DNA of 6,472 bases from Clostridia bacterium (GTDB taxonomy: Bacteria; Bacillota; Clostridia; Oscillospirales; CAG-382), in NCBI GenBank assembly GCA_017560285.1, contig JAFYOG010000113.1, positions 1 through 6,472 on the forward strand, given 5' to 3'. Below the pieces are notes generated by a model, which was not told where the DNA came from, ran no database searches, and was given only the letters and a program-made list of their open reading frames with translations. Of the stretch, positions 1 to 6,174 are shown in pieces; position 1 is the first letter of the stretch; each line of letters starts with the position of its first letter. Position numbers and translations under genes: made by a program.

Positions 1-1145
1 CCCGCGGGGAGCTCGTTAACGCTCTTTACGGCTTTGCCGTCGGTTGTTAACGCAACCGCGAACCCACGGTCCAAAACCGATAAGGGGTTTAGGCTGTTAA
101 GCTTTTCGCTTTGGGTAAAAAGCTTTAGCTTTTCCCGTTCTAAACGGGTGGCGGTTACCGCAAAAAGCCGTTCCTCTGCGTGGGCTATCGCCATACGGCG
201 TTCATCGAAATAGCCCTTGGGGCTTTGCAAAACGGGGCGTTGTGCCAAGGCGTTAAGACGTTGACGTAAATAATCGGTACGGGCTGTAACCTGCTGTTCC
301 ATACGCTTTTCTACGTTTTGGAACTGCTTTTTAAGCTCGGCTACGTCGGGCACTGCAAGCTCTGCCGCCGCGCTGGGGGTGGGGGCGCGTAAATCTGCAA
401 CGAAATCGCATATGGTAAAATCGGTTTCGTGGCCCACCGCCGAAATTATAGGGGTTTTACATTCGTAAACCGCATAAGCAAGAGCTTCGTCGTTAAAGCA
501 CCACAAATCCTCGGCACTGCCGCCGCCGCGACCGATAATTATAACGTCGCACAAGCCGCTGTTATCAAGGGCTTTTATTGCCGAAATAAGCTGCGGCGGT
601 GCGGAAGGACCCTGCACCAGCGAAGGGTATAAATAAAGCCTTGCCGCAGGGAACCTTCTGTGGGCAACGTTTATCATATCCCGCACTGCGGCGCCGCCGG
701 GGGCGGTTATTATTCCCACAGAAAAGGGGATTTTGGGTATTCTTTTTTTATGGGCTTGGTCGAACAGACCTGCAAGCCTAAGCTTTTCCTTTAACTGCTC
801 GAAGGCAATATAAAGCGAGCCTATACCGTCGGGCTCTATTTCATCGGCATAAAGACGGTACTGACCGTCCCTTACAAACACCGCAACCCTGCCAAGGCAC
901 AAAACCTTCATACCGTTTTCGGGCTTGAACTTCAGCTTGCCCGCGCCGCCGAACATTGTGGCGGGGATAGAAGAATTTTCGTCCTTTAAGGTGAAATAAA
1001 TATGTCCCGACCCGCCGTAAACCCGCAGGTTGGATATTTCGCCCTTAACGTAAACCTTTTGCAATAAGGGGGCGGTACTGAGATAATCCCTGATATAGGT
1101 ATTAAGCTGTTCTACCGTTAATGCGTTTTTACGCATATCGTTCAT
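1..1145 (-). CDS. xseA: Exodeoxyribonuclease VII large subunit, 3' end cut by window edge
   Basis: This gene encodes the catalytic subunit of exonuclease VII, a cytoplasmic metal-independent nuclease that, with many copies of XseB, degrades single-stranded DNA to oligonucleotides from both ends. It reads leftward for 381 codons without a stop. An N-terminal OB-fold covers about residues 8-105, followed by the nuclease domain. GRGGGSAEDLW (205-215), GHETDFT (238-244) and ADLRAPTPSAAAE (250-262) are family hallmarks. The four residues implicated in catalysis in E. coli (D155, R205, H238, D241) correspond to D156, R206, H239 and D242 here. A charged, probably coiled-coil stretch lies at 265-350, then LNPLSVLDRGFAV (352-364), typical of the C-terminal end, so only a few tens of residues should be missing. 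The ATG at 1145 overlaps the nusB stop as ATGA, with GAGG inside nusB about 10 bases upstream, suggesting translational coupling. A second ATG at 1136 is less likely. xseB, which often follows, would lie outside the window. Confidence 0.97.
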   Translation of the reverse strand, partial: MNDMRKNALTVEQLNTYIRDYLSTAPLLQKVYVKGEISNLRVYGGSGHIYFTLKDENSSIPATMFGGAGKLKFKPENGMKVLCLGRVAVFVRDGQYRLYADEIEPDGIGSLYIAFEQLKEKLRLAGLFDQAHKKRIPKIPFSVGIITAPGGAAVRDMINVAHRRFPAARLYLYPSLVQGPSAPPQLISAIKALDNSGLCDVIIIGRGGGSAEDLWCFNDEALAYAVYECKTPIISAVGHETDFTICDFVADLRAPTPSAAAELAVPDVAELKKQFQNVEKRMEQQVTARTDYLRQRLNALAQRPVLQSPKGYFDERRMAIAHAEERLFAVTATRLEREKLKLFTQSEKLNSLNPLSVLDRGFAVALTTDGKAVKSVNELPA

Positions 1146-1600
1146 TCCGCAGCTTCCTCTTCGGTTATTTCCGCGCTAACGGGGCGGGGCTTTGCGTTGG
1201 GCTTTTCTACGCCCTTTGCATATTTGCCCAAAACGCCGTTGATAAATCCAACAGAATCGTTTTCGCCGTAAAAGCGGGCAAGCTCCAATGCCTCGTTAAT
1301 GGTGATTTCCACGGGAATTTCGGGGAAATAATCTATTTCGCAGCCTGCCAAGCGCAAAATGGAAAGGGTTACGCGGTCTATACGGTCGATGCGCCAATTA
1401 TCGGCACAGCGTTCTATTTTTGCGTTAATGTCGCCTAAATTTTCGTCGGCAGTTATAAAAAGCCTTTTTGCAAATTCGCTTACAGGGTCTTCCCTATCTT
1501 CGATGGCAGAAAGAATAATATCCTCTGCGGTACGGTCGTAATCGAAGCTGCGCTCGAAAAGCAATTCTGCCGCAATCTGGCGGGATTCACGTCTTGTCAT
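1142..1600 (-). CDS. nusB: Transcription antitermination factor NusB
   Basis: NusB is a small all-helical RNA-binding protein that pairs with NusE (ribosomal protein S10) on boxA RNA to keep RNA polymerase processive, mainly on rRNA operons. The 152-residue product has the usual family length plus a short acidic tail. Visible family signatures are the N-terminal basic helix TRRESRQIAAELLFE (2-16), NWRIDRIDRVTLSILRLAGCE (68-88), PVEITINEALELARFYG (96-112) and the closing GFINGVLGKYAKG (118-130). The C-terminal 20 residues (KPNAKPRPVSAEITEEEAAE) are a low-complexity acidic extension. I chose the ATG at 1600 because GAGGTG lies 6 bases upstream; a GTG at 1609 in the same frame lies inside that ribosome binding site and would add only MLF. 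It is the first gene of the leftward transcript, with its own consensus promoter, and overlaps xseA by 4 bases. The nusB-xseA order is common in Firmicutes. Confidence 0.97.
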   Translation of the reverse strand: MTRRESRQIAAELLFERSFDYDRTAEDIILSAIEDREDPVSEFAKRLFITADENLGDINAKIERCADNWRIDRIDRVTLSILRLAGCEIDYFPEIPVEITINEALELARFYGENDSVGFINGVLGKYAKGVEKPNAKPRPVSAEITEEEAAE

Positions 1601-1606
1601 AAAAAG

Positions 1607-1612
1607 CACCTC
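1607..1612 (-). promoter_or_regulatory. Shine-Dalgarno GAGGTG that fixes the nusB start
   Basis: On the minus strand GAGGTG ends 6 bases before the ATG at 1600. The last three bases of this motif are an in-frame GTG, so a caller choosing the longest frame would start at 1609 with no ribosome binding site of its own. The match and spacing favour 1600. Confidence 0.8.
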
Positions 1613-1659
1613 GCGTTAGAGAGTTTTTTGGTGGTTAATTTCACACAATAATTCATATT

Positions 1660-1688
1660 ATTATATCACTTAATTATTGGTATGTCAA
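1660..1688 (-). promoter_or_regulatory. Consensus sigma-A promoter for nusB-xseA
   Basis: Read on the minus strand, TTGACA (1688-1683) is followed by exactly 17 bases and TATAAT (1665-1660). Both hexamers are perfect consensus matches. The bases just before the -10 are TGA, giving a TGn extended -10. Transcription should start near 1653, leaving a leader of about 50 bases before nusB. The A/T runs upstream (about 1689-1720) could act as an UP element. This is a direct sequence reading; activity is inferred. Confidence 0.88.
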
Positions 1689-1720
1689 ATAATAAAGCAA
1701 AAATAAATTAATAAAATCTC

Positions 1721-1748
1721 TTGAAAAATATATATTTTTTGGTATAAT
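1721..1748 (+). promoter_or_regulatory. Sigma-A promoter for gpmI and downstream genes
   Basis: TTGAAA (1721-1726) and TATAAT (1743-1748) are separated by 16 bases, and TGG directly before the -10 makes an extended TGn element. A second TATAAT at 1749-1754 has no suitably spaced -35. Transcription should start near 1755, giving a short leader of about 38 bases with AAAGGGA (1778-1784) 8 bases before the gpmI ATG. The leader is too short for a riboswitch. Confidence 0.82.
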
Positions 1749-1792
1749 TATAATGTTAAAATATATTTTTAAAACCGAAAGGGATTTTTAAA

Positions 1793-3424
1793 ATGGCAAA
1801 CGGAATTTTCGGCGCAGAAAAGCGCCCTGTAGTTACTATTGTTATGGACGGTATCGGTATTTGCAACCGCGAGGTTGGCAACGCTATCAAAGCGGCAGAT
1901 ACCCCTACCCTTGATATGTTGGCAGAAAAATACCACTGCTTCAGCCTTAAGGCTCACGGCACCGCGGTAGGCTTGCCCTCTGATGACGATATGGGCAATT
2001 CTGAGGTTGGCCACAACGCTTTGGGCGCAGGTCAGGTTTTTGCACAGGGTGCAAAGCTTGTTTCCGAGGCTATCGAAAGCGGCAGAATGTTCGAAAGCGC
2101 TTCTTGGAAGGAAATTGTTGCAAACGCAAAGAACAGCACGCTTCACTTCCTTGGTCTTTTCTCCGACGGCAACGTGCATTCCCACATAGACCATCTTAAG
2201 GCTATGGTTGTACGCGCTAAGGAAGAAGGTCTTGCAAAGGTACGTATTCATATTCTTTTAGACGGCCGCGACGTTGGCGAAACCAGCGCCCTGGAATACG
2301 TATGCCCCTTCGAGGAATTCCTTGCTTCGCTTAACGATGCGTCCTTCGATGCTCGCATTGCATCCGGCGGCGGCAGAATGGTTATTACCATGGACAGATA
2401 CGAAGCTAACTGGGCTATGGTAGAAAAGGGCTGGAAGACCCACGTTTTGGGCGAGGGCAGACAGTTTGCATCTGCCGAAGAAGCGGTTAAAACCATCCGC
2501 GAGGAAACCGGTCTTATCGACCAGGATTTGCTTCCCTTTGTTATTGCCGAAGACGGCAAGCCCGTTGGCACTATCGAGGATGGCGACAGCGTAGTGTTCT
2601 TTAACTTCCGCGGCGACAGAGCTATAGAAATAAGCAAAACCTTTGAAGCCGGCGCAGATTTTGATAAGTTCGACAGAGTGCGCGCACCCAAGGTTGTTTA
2701 TGCAGGTATGCTTGAATACGACGGCGATGCTCACATCCCCTCTAAATACCTTGTTTCTCCCCCCGAAATAAGCAACACCATGGGCGAATTTCTTGTTAAC
2801 AGGGGCGAAAGCCAGCTTGCTATTTCCGAAACCCAAAAATACGGCCACGTAACCTATTTCTGGAACGGTAACCGCAGCGGCAAGTTCAGCGAAGAATTGG
2901 AAGAATATATCGAGGTTCCCTCTGACGTAGTTCCCTTTGAACAAAGACCTTGGATGAAGTGTGCGGAAATTACCGATATTCTTATCGAAAAGATAAAGAG
3001 CGGCAAGTTCGGCTTGCTTAGAGTTAACTTCCCCAACGGCGATATGGTTGGCCACACCGGATCGTTTATTGCCGCAAAGATTTCGGTAGAAGCATTGGAC
3101 GTTTGCTTGGCAAGAATTCTTAAGGCTATCGACGAGGTTAAGGGCGTTGCAATTATTACCGCCGACCACGGTAATGCCGACGAAATGTACGAAATCGACA
3201 AGAAGTCCGGCAACGCAAAGCTTAATTCCGACGGTACCCCCAAGGCAAAGACCAGCCACACCTTAAACCCCGTTCCCTGCTATATTTACGATAACTTCTA
3301 TGGCGATAACTACACCTTTGCAGAGGGCGAATTCGGCTTGGCCAACGTTGCGGCAACCGTTGTTACAATGATGGGCTACGAAGCACCCGAAATGTGGGAA
3401 AAATCCCTTATTAACCTTAAATAA
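1793..3424 (+). CDS. gpmI: 2,3-bisphosphoglycerate-independent phosphoglycerate mutase (long form)
   Basis: This cytoplasmic enzyme interconverts 3-phosphoglycerate and 2-phosphoglycerate in glycolysis through a phosphoserine intermediate, using two metal ions (usually manganese). The phosphatase-like domain is split. The N-terminal part carries D19 and the catalytic S70 in GNSEVGHNALGAGQ. The inserted transferase domain (about 80-310) carries H131, R159-D160, R202 (MDRY), and R273 and R276 (NFRGDR). The C-terminal part carries K349 (SETQKYGHVTYFWNGN), D417 and H421 (GDMVGHTG), D458 and H459 (ADHGNAD), and H489 (TSHTLNPVP). At 543 residues it is longer than the roughly 510 of typical bacterial enzymes. 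MDRYEANW, HVLGE, YLVSPPEI and NGNRSG recall the plant and trypanosomatid long form. The ATG at 1793 has AAAGGGA at good spacing and a strong promoter upstream. It appears to be the first gene of the rightward unit. The codons look adapted for high expression, with AAG dominant for Lys. Confidence 0.98.
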   Translation: MANGIFGAEKRPVVTIVMDGIGICNREVGNAIKAADTPTLDMLAEKYHCFSLKAHGTAVGLPSDDDMGNSEVGHNALGAGQVFAQGAKLVSEAIESGRMFESASWKEIVANAKNSTLHFLGLFSDGNVHSHIDHLKAMVVRAKEEGLAKVRIHILLDGRDVGETSALEYVCPFEEFLASLNDASFDARIASGGGRMVITMDRYEANWAMVEKGWKTHVLGEGRQFASAEEAVKTIREETGLIDQDLLPFVIAEDGKPVGTIEDGDSVVFFNFRGDRAIEISKTFEAGADFDKFDRVRAPKVVYAGMLEYDGDAHIPSKYLVSPPEISNTMGEFLVNRGESQLAISETQKYGHVTYFWNGNRSGKFSEELEEYIEVPSDVVPFEQRPWMKCAEITDILIEKIKSGKFGLLRVNFPNGDMVGHTGSFIAAKISVEALDVCLARILKAIDEVKGVAIITADHGNADEMYEIDKKSGNAKLNSDGTPKAKTSHTLNPVPCYIYDNFYGDNYTFAEGEFGLANVAATVVTMMGYEAPEMWEKSLINLK

Positions 3425-3437
3425 TTATTTGCTAACG

Positions 3438-3457
3438 GGGGGCGTTAACCCGCCCCC
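3438..3457 (+). other. GC hairpin between gpmI and the M50 protease gene
   Basis: GGGGGCG (3438-3444) pairs perfectly with CGCCCCC (3451-3457) around a 6-base loop, TTAACC. No T-run follows; instead the sequence continues directly into the AAGGA ribosome binding site of the next gene. It is therefore not a standard intrinsic terminator. It could protect the 3' end of the gpmI message, cause partial attenuation, or mark an RNA processing point, which would allow gpmI to be expressed more than its downstream genes. That role is inference. Confidence 0.55.
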
Positions 3458-3475
3458 GCATAAAGGAAGATATTA

Positions 3476-4255
3476 ATGTTATTAAGCATTCTTCTTGATT
3501 CCGACCTTGATTTCGGATACAAGATTTTACAGCTGTTGCTTTGCGTTATCGCGGTTTTGCCCGCAATAACCTTTCACGAATGGGCACACGGCTTTGCCGC
3601 ATATAAGCTTGGCGACAGCACCGCCAAGGCAGACGGCAGGCTTTCGCTTAACCCCCTTGACCACCTTGACCCTTTCGGTTCTTTAATGCTTTTGCTGTTT
3701 GGGTTCGGTTGGGCAAAGCCCGTACCCGTTAATACCCGTTATTTTAAAAAGCCCAAGCGCGATTTCGCCATAACCTCTCTTGCAGGGCCTGTGGCAAACT
3801 TTGTTTTGGCTTTAATTTCCGGTCTGCTTTTTGTTTTGATGCTGTTTATAACCGGCGAAAATAACCTTATGGATAACAAGACGGTAGAGGCGATTACCGA
3901 TATTTTCTTCTATTCTATGGTTATGAACGTAGGGTTCGGTACCTTTAACCTTATACCCGTTCCCCCGTTGGACGGCTCTAACATTCTTATGGGCATATTG
4001 CCCCAAAAGGCGGCGGTGCAGTATTCCAAAATAAGATATTACACCCGCTATATCTTTTTGGCTATACTTATTCTTACCTGGCTGCCCGAACCCCTTGACG
4101 TTGTGGGCGAATGGATATTCTGGCCCTTAAACCAGCTTAGATTGCTGTTTATGCGCGGCATAACCGACCTTTGGCAGATAGCTTTCTCGCCTATGTTCTC
4201 GGAAACTGCCGAATACGTTGTAAAAATATTCCTAACTTTAGTTTACGGCATTTAA
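3476..4255 (+). CDS. Site-2 protease family (M50) membrane zinc metalloprotease
   Basis: This is a predicted intramembrane metalloprotease of the compact M50 group, related to B. subtilis YwhC-type proteins without a PDZ domain. The zinc motif HEWAH is at 34-38 (ligands H34 and H38, catalytic E35) at the end of the first hydrophobic helix (about 15-33). The third ligand is likely D166 in NLIPVPPLDG (158-167), the second signature. Other hydrophobic segments are about 66-80, 98-124, 142-157 and 192-206. RLSLNPLDHLDPFGS (55-69) and SLAGPVANF (101-109) are also typical. The C-terminal 35 residues (about 225-259) form a mostly hydrophobic tail beyond the usual family end. The ATG has AAGGA about 7 bases upstream. 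The gene lies 51 bases after gpmI and 24 bases before scpA; an M50 gene directly before scpAB is a recurrent arrangement in Clostridia. The substrate cannot be deduced. Confidence 0.93.
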   Translation: MLLSILLDSDLDFGYKILQLLLCVIAVLPAITFHEWAHGFAAYKLGDSTAKADGRLSLNPLDHLDPFGSLMLLLFGFGWAKPVPVNTRYFKKPKRDFAITSLAGPVANFVLALISGLLFVLMLFITGENNLMDNKTVEAITDIFFYSMVMNVGFGTFNLIPVPPLDGSNILMGILPQKAAVQYSKIRYYTRYIFLAILILTWLPEPLDVVGEWIFWPLNQLRLLFMRGITDLWQIAFSPMFSETAEYVVKIFLTLVYGI

Positions 4256-4279
4256 AAAATTTATCATTTACGGTGTTTT

Positions 4280-5020
4280 ATGGAAATAGTTAAGGTTGAA
4301 CAGTACGAAGGCCCTCTTGACCTTTTGCTGGCGCTTATTACAAAACATAAAATAGATATTTTCGATATTCCCATTGCCGATATTTGCGACCAATATATCG
4401 CTTATTTGGACGCAATGCGCAAGATGGATATGGAGGTAACCAGCGAATTTGTGGTTATGGCGGCAGAGCTTATGCTTATAAAAAGCAAAATGCTGCTACC
4501 CCGCACCGAAGACAGCGAAGACCCCCGTGCCACCTTGGTAGATGCACTGTTAGAGCATCAAAGAGCAAAAGCGGCGGCTGAATTTTTAAAAATTCAAAGC
4601 GCAGGCCATTACGATACCTTTACAAAGCCCGCCAGCGAGCCCGAAAAGAGCGATTATTCCCGCGGGCACGCCATAGACCTTTTGGCAGAGGCGTTTGCCC
4701 GAATTTCGGATAGGATTGCATTGCGCAAGGATGCAATCGAGCCCGAGCTTTTTAAGAGAATAGAAGAAAAATATTATACCGTAGAGGAAAAAACCGCCGA
4801 TATACGCAATTATTTATCCAAAAAGCGAAACTGCGGGTTCGAAGCGCTGTTTAACGGAGTGCATAGCCGAAGCGAGGCCGTTGCCCTGTTTATGGCACTT
4901 TTAGAGCTTGTTCGCGACGGATATATAGACGTAGAACGAAACGGCGAGGATATAGAGCTTTGCTACGTAGATAACCCCCAAAACGCCGAAAGGTTGGTGA
5001 GTATAGATGAATATAAATAA
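4280..5020 (+). CDS. scpA: Segregation and condensation protein A (SMC kleisin)
   Basis: ScpA is the kleisin subunit that bridges the heads of the SMC dimer and, with ScpB, loads and activates the complex that compacts and separates replicated chromosomes. The 246-residue length is normal. The N-terminal SMC neck-binding part shows EGPLDLLLALI (10-20), DIFDIPIADICDQYIAYL (26-43) and EFVVMAAELMLIKSKMLLP (56-74). The central part, with DPRATLVDALLEHQRAK (81-97) and the variable stretch 105-165, is the ScpB-binding region. The C-terminal winged helix, with SRSEAVALFMALLELVRDGYIDVE (196-219), contacts the SMC head. The ATG at 4280 has only a weak GGTG 4 bases upstream, so translation may depend partly on the preceding gene. 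Its last 14 bases overlap scpB, consistent with coupled synthesis of the two partners. No promoter is evident in the 24-base gap upstream. Confidence 0.97.
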   Translation: MEIVKVEQYEGPLDLLLALITKHKIDIFDIPIADICDQYIAYLDAMRKMDMEVTSEFVVMAAELMLIKSKMLLPRTEDSEDPRATLVDALLEHQRAKAAAEFLKIQSAGHYDTFTKPASEPEKSDYSRGHAIDLLAEAFARISDRIALRKDAIEPELFKRIEEKYYTVEEKTADIRNYLSKKRNCGFEALFNGVHSRSEAVALFMALLELVRDGYIDVERNGEDIELCYVDNPQNAERLVSIDEYK

Positions 5021-5603
5021 CGAAACCCCTGCCGCGTTGGAGGCTATACTTTTTGCCTGCGGAAGCCCCGTTCAGTACGAAAGATTATGCGACATTTTGG
5101 GCATAACAATGGAAGGCCTGCGGGAAGCGGCAAATATACTTAAAAACAAGTATTCCGACGACAGAGAAAGCGGTATACAGCTTATTACCGTAGAAAACGC
5201 ATACCAGCTTTGCACCAAAAATTACGTTGCGGAATACGTTAAAAAGGCGCTGGAGCTTAGAAAGGCACCCCCGCTTTCCAAGGCGGCGTTAGAGGTTTTG
5301 GCGATAATCGCTTATAACCAGCCGGTTACAAGGTCTTTTATCGAAATGGTCCGCGGTGTTGACAGCTCTTCTATAGTCGGCTCGCTTATAGATAAAGGCT
5401 TGGTAGCCGAGCGAGGCACCCTTGATGCACCCGGCAGACCTACGCTTTTTGGCACGACCGATGCGTTTTTGCGTTGCTTTGGGTTGGAAAGCATAGACGA
5501 CCTGCCCAAAACCGAGCTTGCAATGGCAGGCGAACAGGTTGCCCTTGATTTAACCGGCGAAGAAGCCACCGCCGAGGAAAATGCACCCACCGAAGAAATA
5601 TAA
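5007..5603 (+). CDS. scpB: Segregation and condensation protein B
   Basis: ScpB forms a dimer of two winged-helix domains that wraps the middle of ScpA and regulates the SMC-ScpAB complex on the nucleoid. The protein has 198 residues, the normal size. The first winged helix spans about residues 8-85, starting AALEAILFACGSPV. The second spans about 87-165 and contains the diagnostic LSKAALEVLAIIAYNQPVTR (90-109), IEMVRGVDSSS (112-122), and GTLDAPGRPTLFGTTDAFLRCFGL (137-160), then the closing DDLP (164-167). The acidic tail 183-198 is low complexity and probably disordered. The ATG at 5007 lies inside scpA in another frame, with GGTGA 6 bases upstream, also inside scpA. The 14-base overlap suggests coupled translation for stoichiometric production. 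The stop is immediately followed by the ytfJ ribosome binding site, so the genes are co-transcribed. Confidence 0.97.
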   Translation: MNINNETPAALEAILFACGSPVQYERLCDILGITMEGLREAANILKNKYSDDRESGIQLITVENAYQLCTKNYVAEYVKKALELRKAPPLSKAALEVLAIIAYNQPVTRSFIEMVRGVDSSSIVGSLIDKGLVAERGTLDAPGRPTLFGTTDAFLRCFGLESIDDLPKTELAMAGEQVALDLTGEEATAEENAPTEEI

Positions 5604-5607
5604 GGAG
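5602..5607 (+). promoter_or_regulatory. Shine-Dalgarno AAGGAG that fixes the ytfJ start
   Basis: AAGGAG overlaps the scpB stop codon and ends 8 bases before the ATG at 5616. An in-frame GTG at 5607 begins on the last G of this motif, so it cannot use it; the ATG is the supported start. Confidence 0.85.
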
Positions 5608-5615
5608 TGTTTTGT

Positions 5616-6113
5616 ATGAACGAAAACAAGGAAATTCCAATGAAGGATATGATAGAAGCCGCTCTTTCCAAGATAAGAGAGGTTGTAGACGTTAACACCG
5701 TTATCGGCGAACCTATAATTTTGCCCAACGACGTAAGCATTATCCCTTATTCCAAGGTATCGGTAGGCTTTGCATCCGGCGGCACGGAATTTAGCGGCAA
5801 AACCCCGCGTGAGGACGGAAAATCCAACTTTGCAGGTGGTAACGGCGCAGGGGTAAGTATGGTTCCGTTGGGATTTATCGTTGTGGAAAAGGGTGTTACA
5901 AGAGTTATAGAGCTTGGCAACCCTGCCACCTATTCTGCCCCCAAGGACCCTGTTAACCGCGTTATCGACGGTATTAACGGTGTGGTGGAAAAAACCCCCG
6001 ATTTGTTAAGCAAAATTCTTGGGATTTTTAACGGCGGCTTTACCGCAGACGATAACAATATTTCGGATATCGAGGCAGTAGAGGCAGATTTTTCCGAAGA
6101 GCCCCAAGCATAA
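5616..6113 (+). CDS. ytfJ: GerW family sporulation-associated protein YtfJ
   Basis: This is a member of the YtfJ/GerW family (named in B. subtilis for a role in spore germination). The biochemical function is not established, and relatives also occur in actinobacteria and non-sporulating lineages. The 165-residue product has no signal peptide. The conserved core is residues 24-92: VDVNTVIGEPIILPNDVSII (24-43), SKVSVGFASGGTEF (46-59), the glycine-rich FAGGNGAGVSMVPLGFIVV (72-90). The insert GKTPREDGKS (61-70) sits at the position that varies in the family. The tail from about 110 is variable: a helical stretch around 111-137 that could be amphipathic, then an acidic end. Start choice rests on AAGGAG 8 bases before this ATG. 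It is the last gene of the unit and is followed by an intrinsic terminator. The scpA-scpB-ytfJ order is common in Clostridia. I see no separate sporulation-sigma promoter, so expression with scpAB is likely. Confidence 0.93.
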   Translation: MNENKEIPMKDMIEAALSKIREVVDVNTVIGEPIILPNDVSIIPYSKVSVGFASGGTEFSGKTPREDGKSNFAGGNGAGVSMVPLGFIVVEKGVTRVIELGNPATYSAPKDPVNRVIDGINGVVEKTPDLLSKILGIFNGGFTADDNNISDIEAVEADFSEEPQA

Positions 6114-6128
6114 AAATAGCAAAACAAA

Positions 6129-6160
6129 AAGGCTGTTGCAAAAAGCAACAGCCTTTTTTT
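6129..6160. terminator. Bidirectional intrinsic terminator between ytfJ and the lipoprotein gene
   Basis: AAGGCTGTTGC (6129-6139) pairs perfectly with GCAACAGCCTT (6145-6155) around a 5-base A loop, with a T-run to 6160. The A-run at 6126-6130 and the T-run extend the pairing. On the minus strand the same stem is followed by TTTTTGTTTT, so it should stop both the gpmI-ytfJ transcript and the convergent lipoprotein transcript. Confidence 0.95.
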
Positions 6161-6174
6161 ATGTTGTTTTGGTA

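Noticed and set aside
429..781. Two short plus-strand frames opposite xseA
   Set aside because: They are the reverse strand of the conserved nuclease domain of xseA, with no ribosome binding site or known motif.
1121..1438. Plus-strand open frame opposite nusB
   Set aside because: It is antisense to a clear nusB and spans the nusB-xseA junction. Cys- and Phe-rich composition is typical of a shadow frame.
1640..1770. AT-rich stretch considered as a replication or unwinding element
   Set aside because: No DnaA-box clusters are present, and the A/T richness is explained by two sigma-A promoters.
1769..2251. Minus-strand open frame of 160 codons across the gpmI start
   Set aside because: It would run through the gpmI promoter leader, has no family resemblance, and is mirrored by the gpmI codons.
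2258..3259. Minus-strand open frame of 333 codons opposite gpmI
   Set aside because: It lies entirely within gpmI, whose full set of catalytic motifs makes it certain. The antisense frame has no recognisable domain and reflects the biased codon usage of the sense strand.
4811..4825. TTATCCAAA, one mismatch from a DnaA box
   Set aside because: It is single, within the scpA coding sequence, and has no companion sites.
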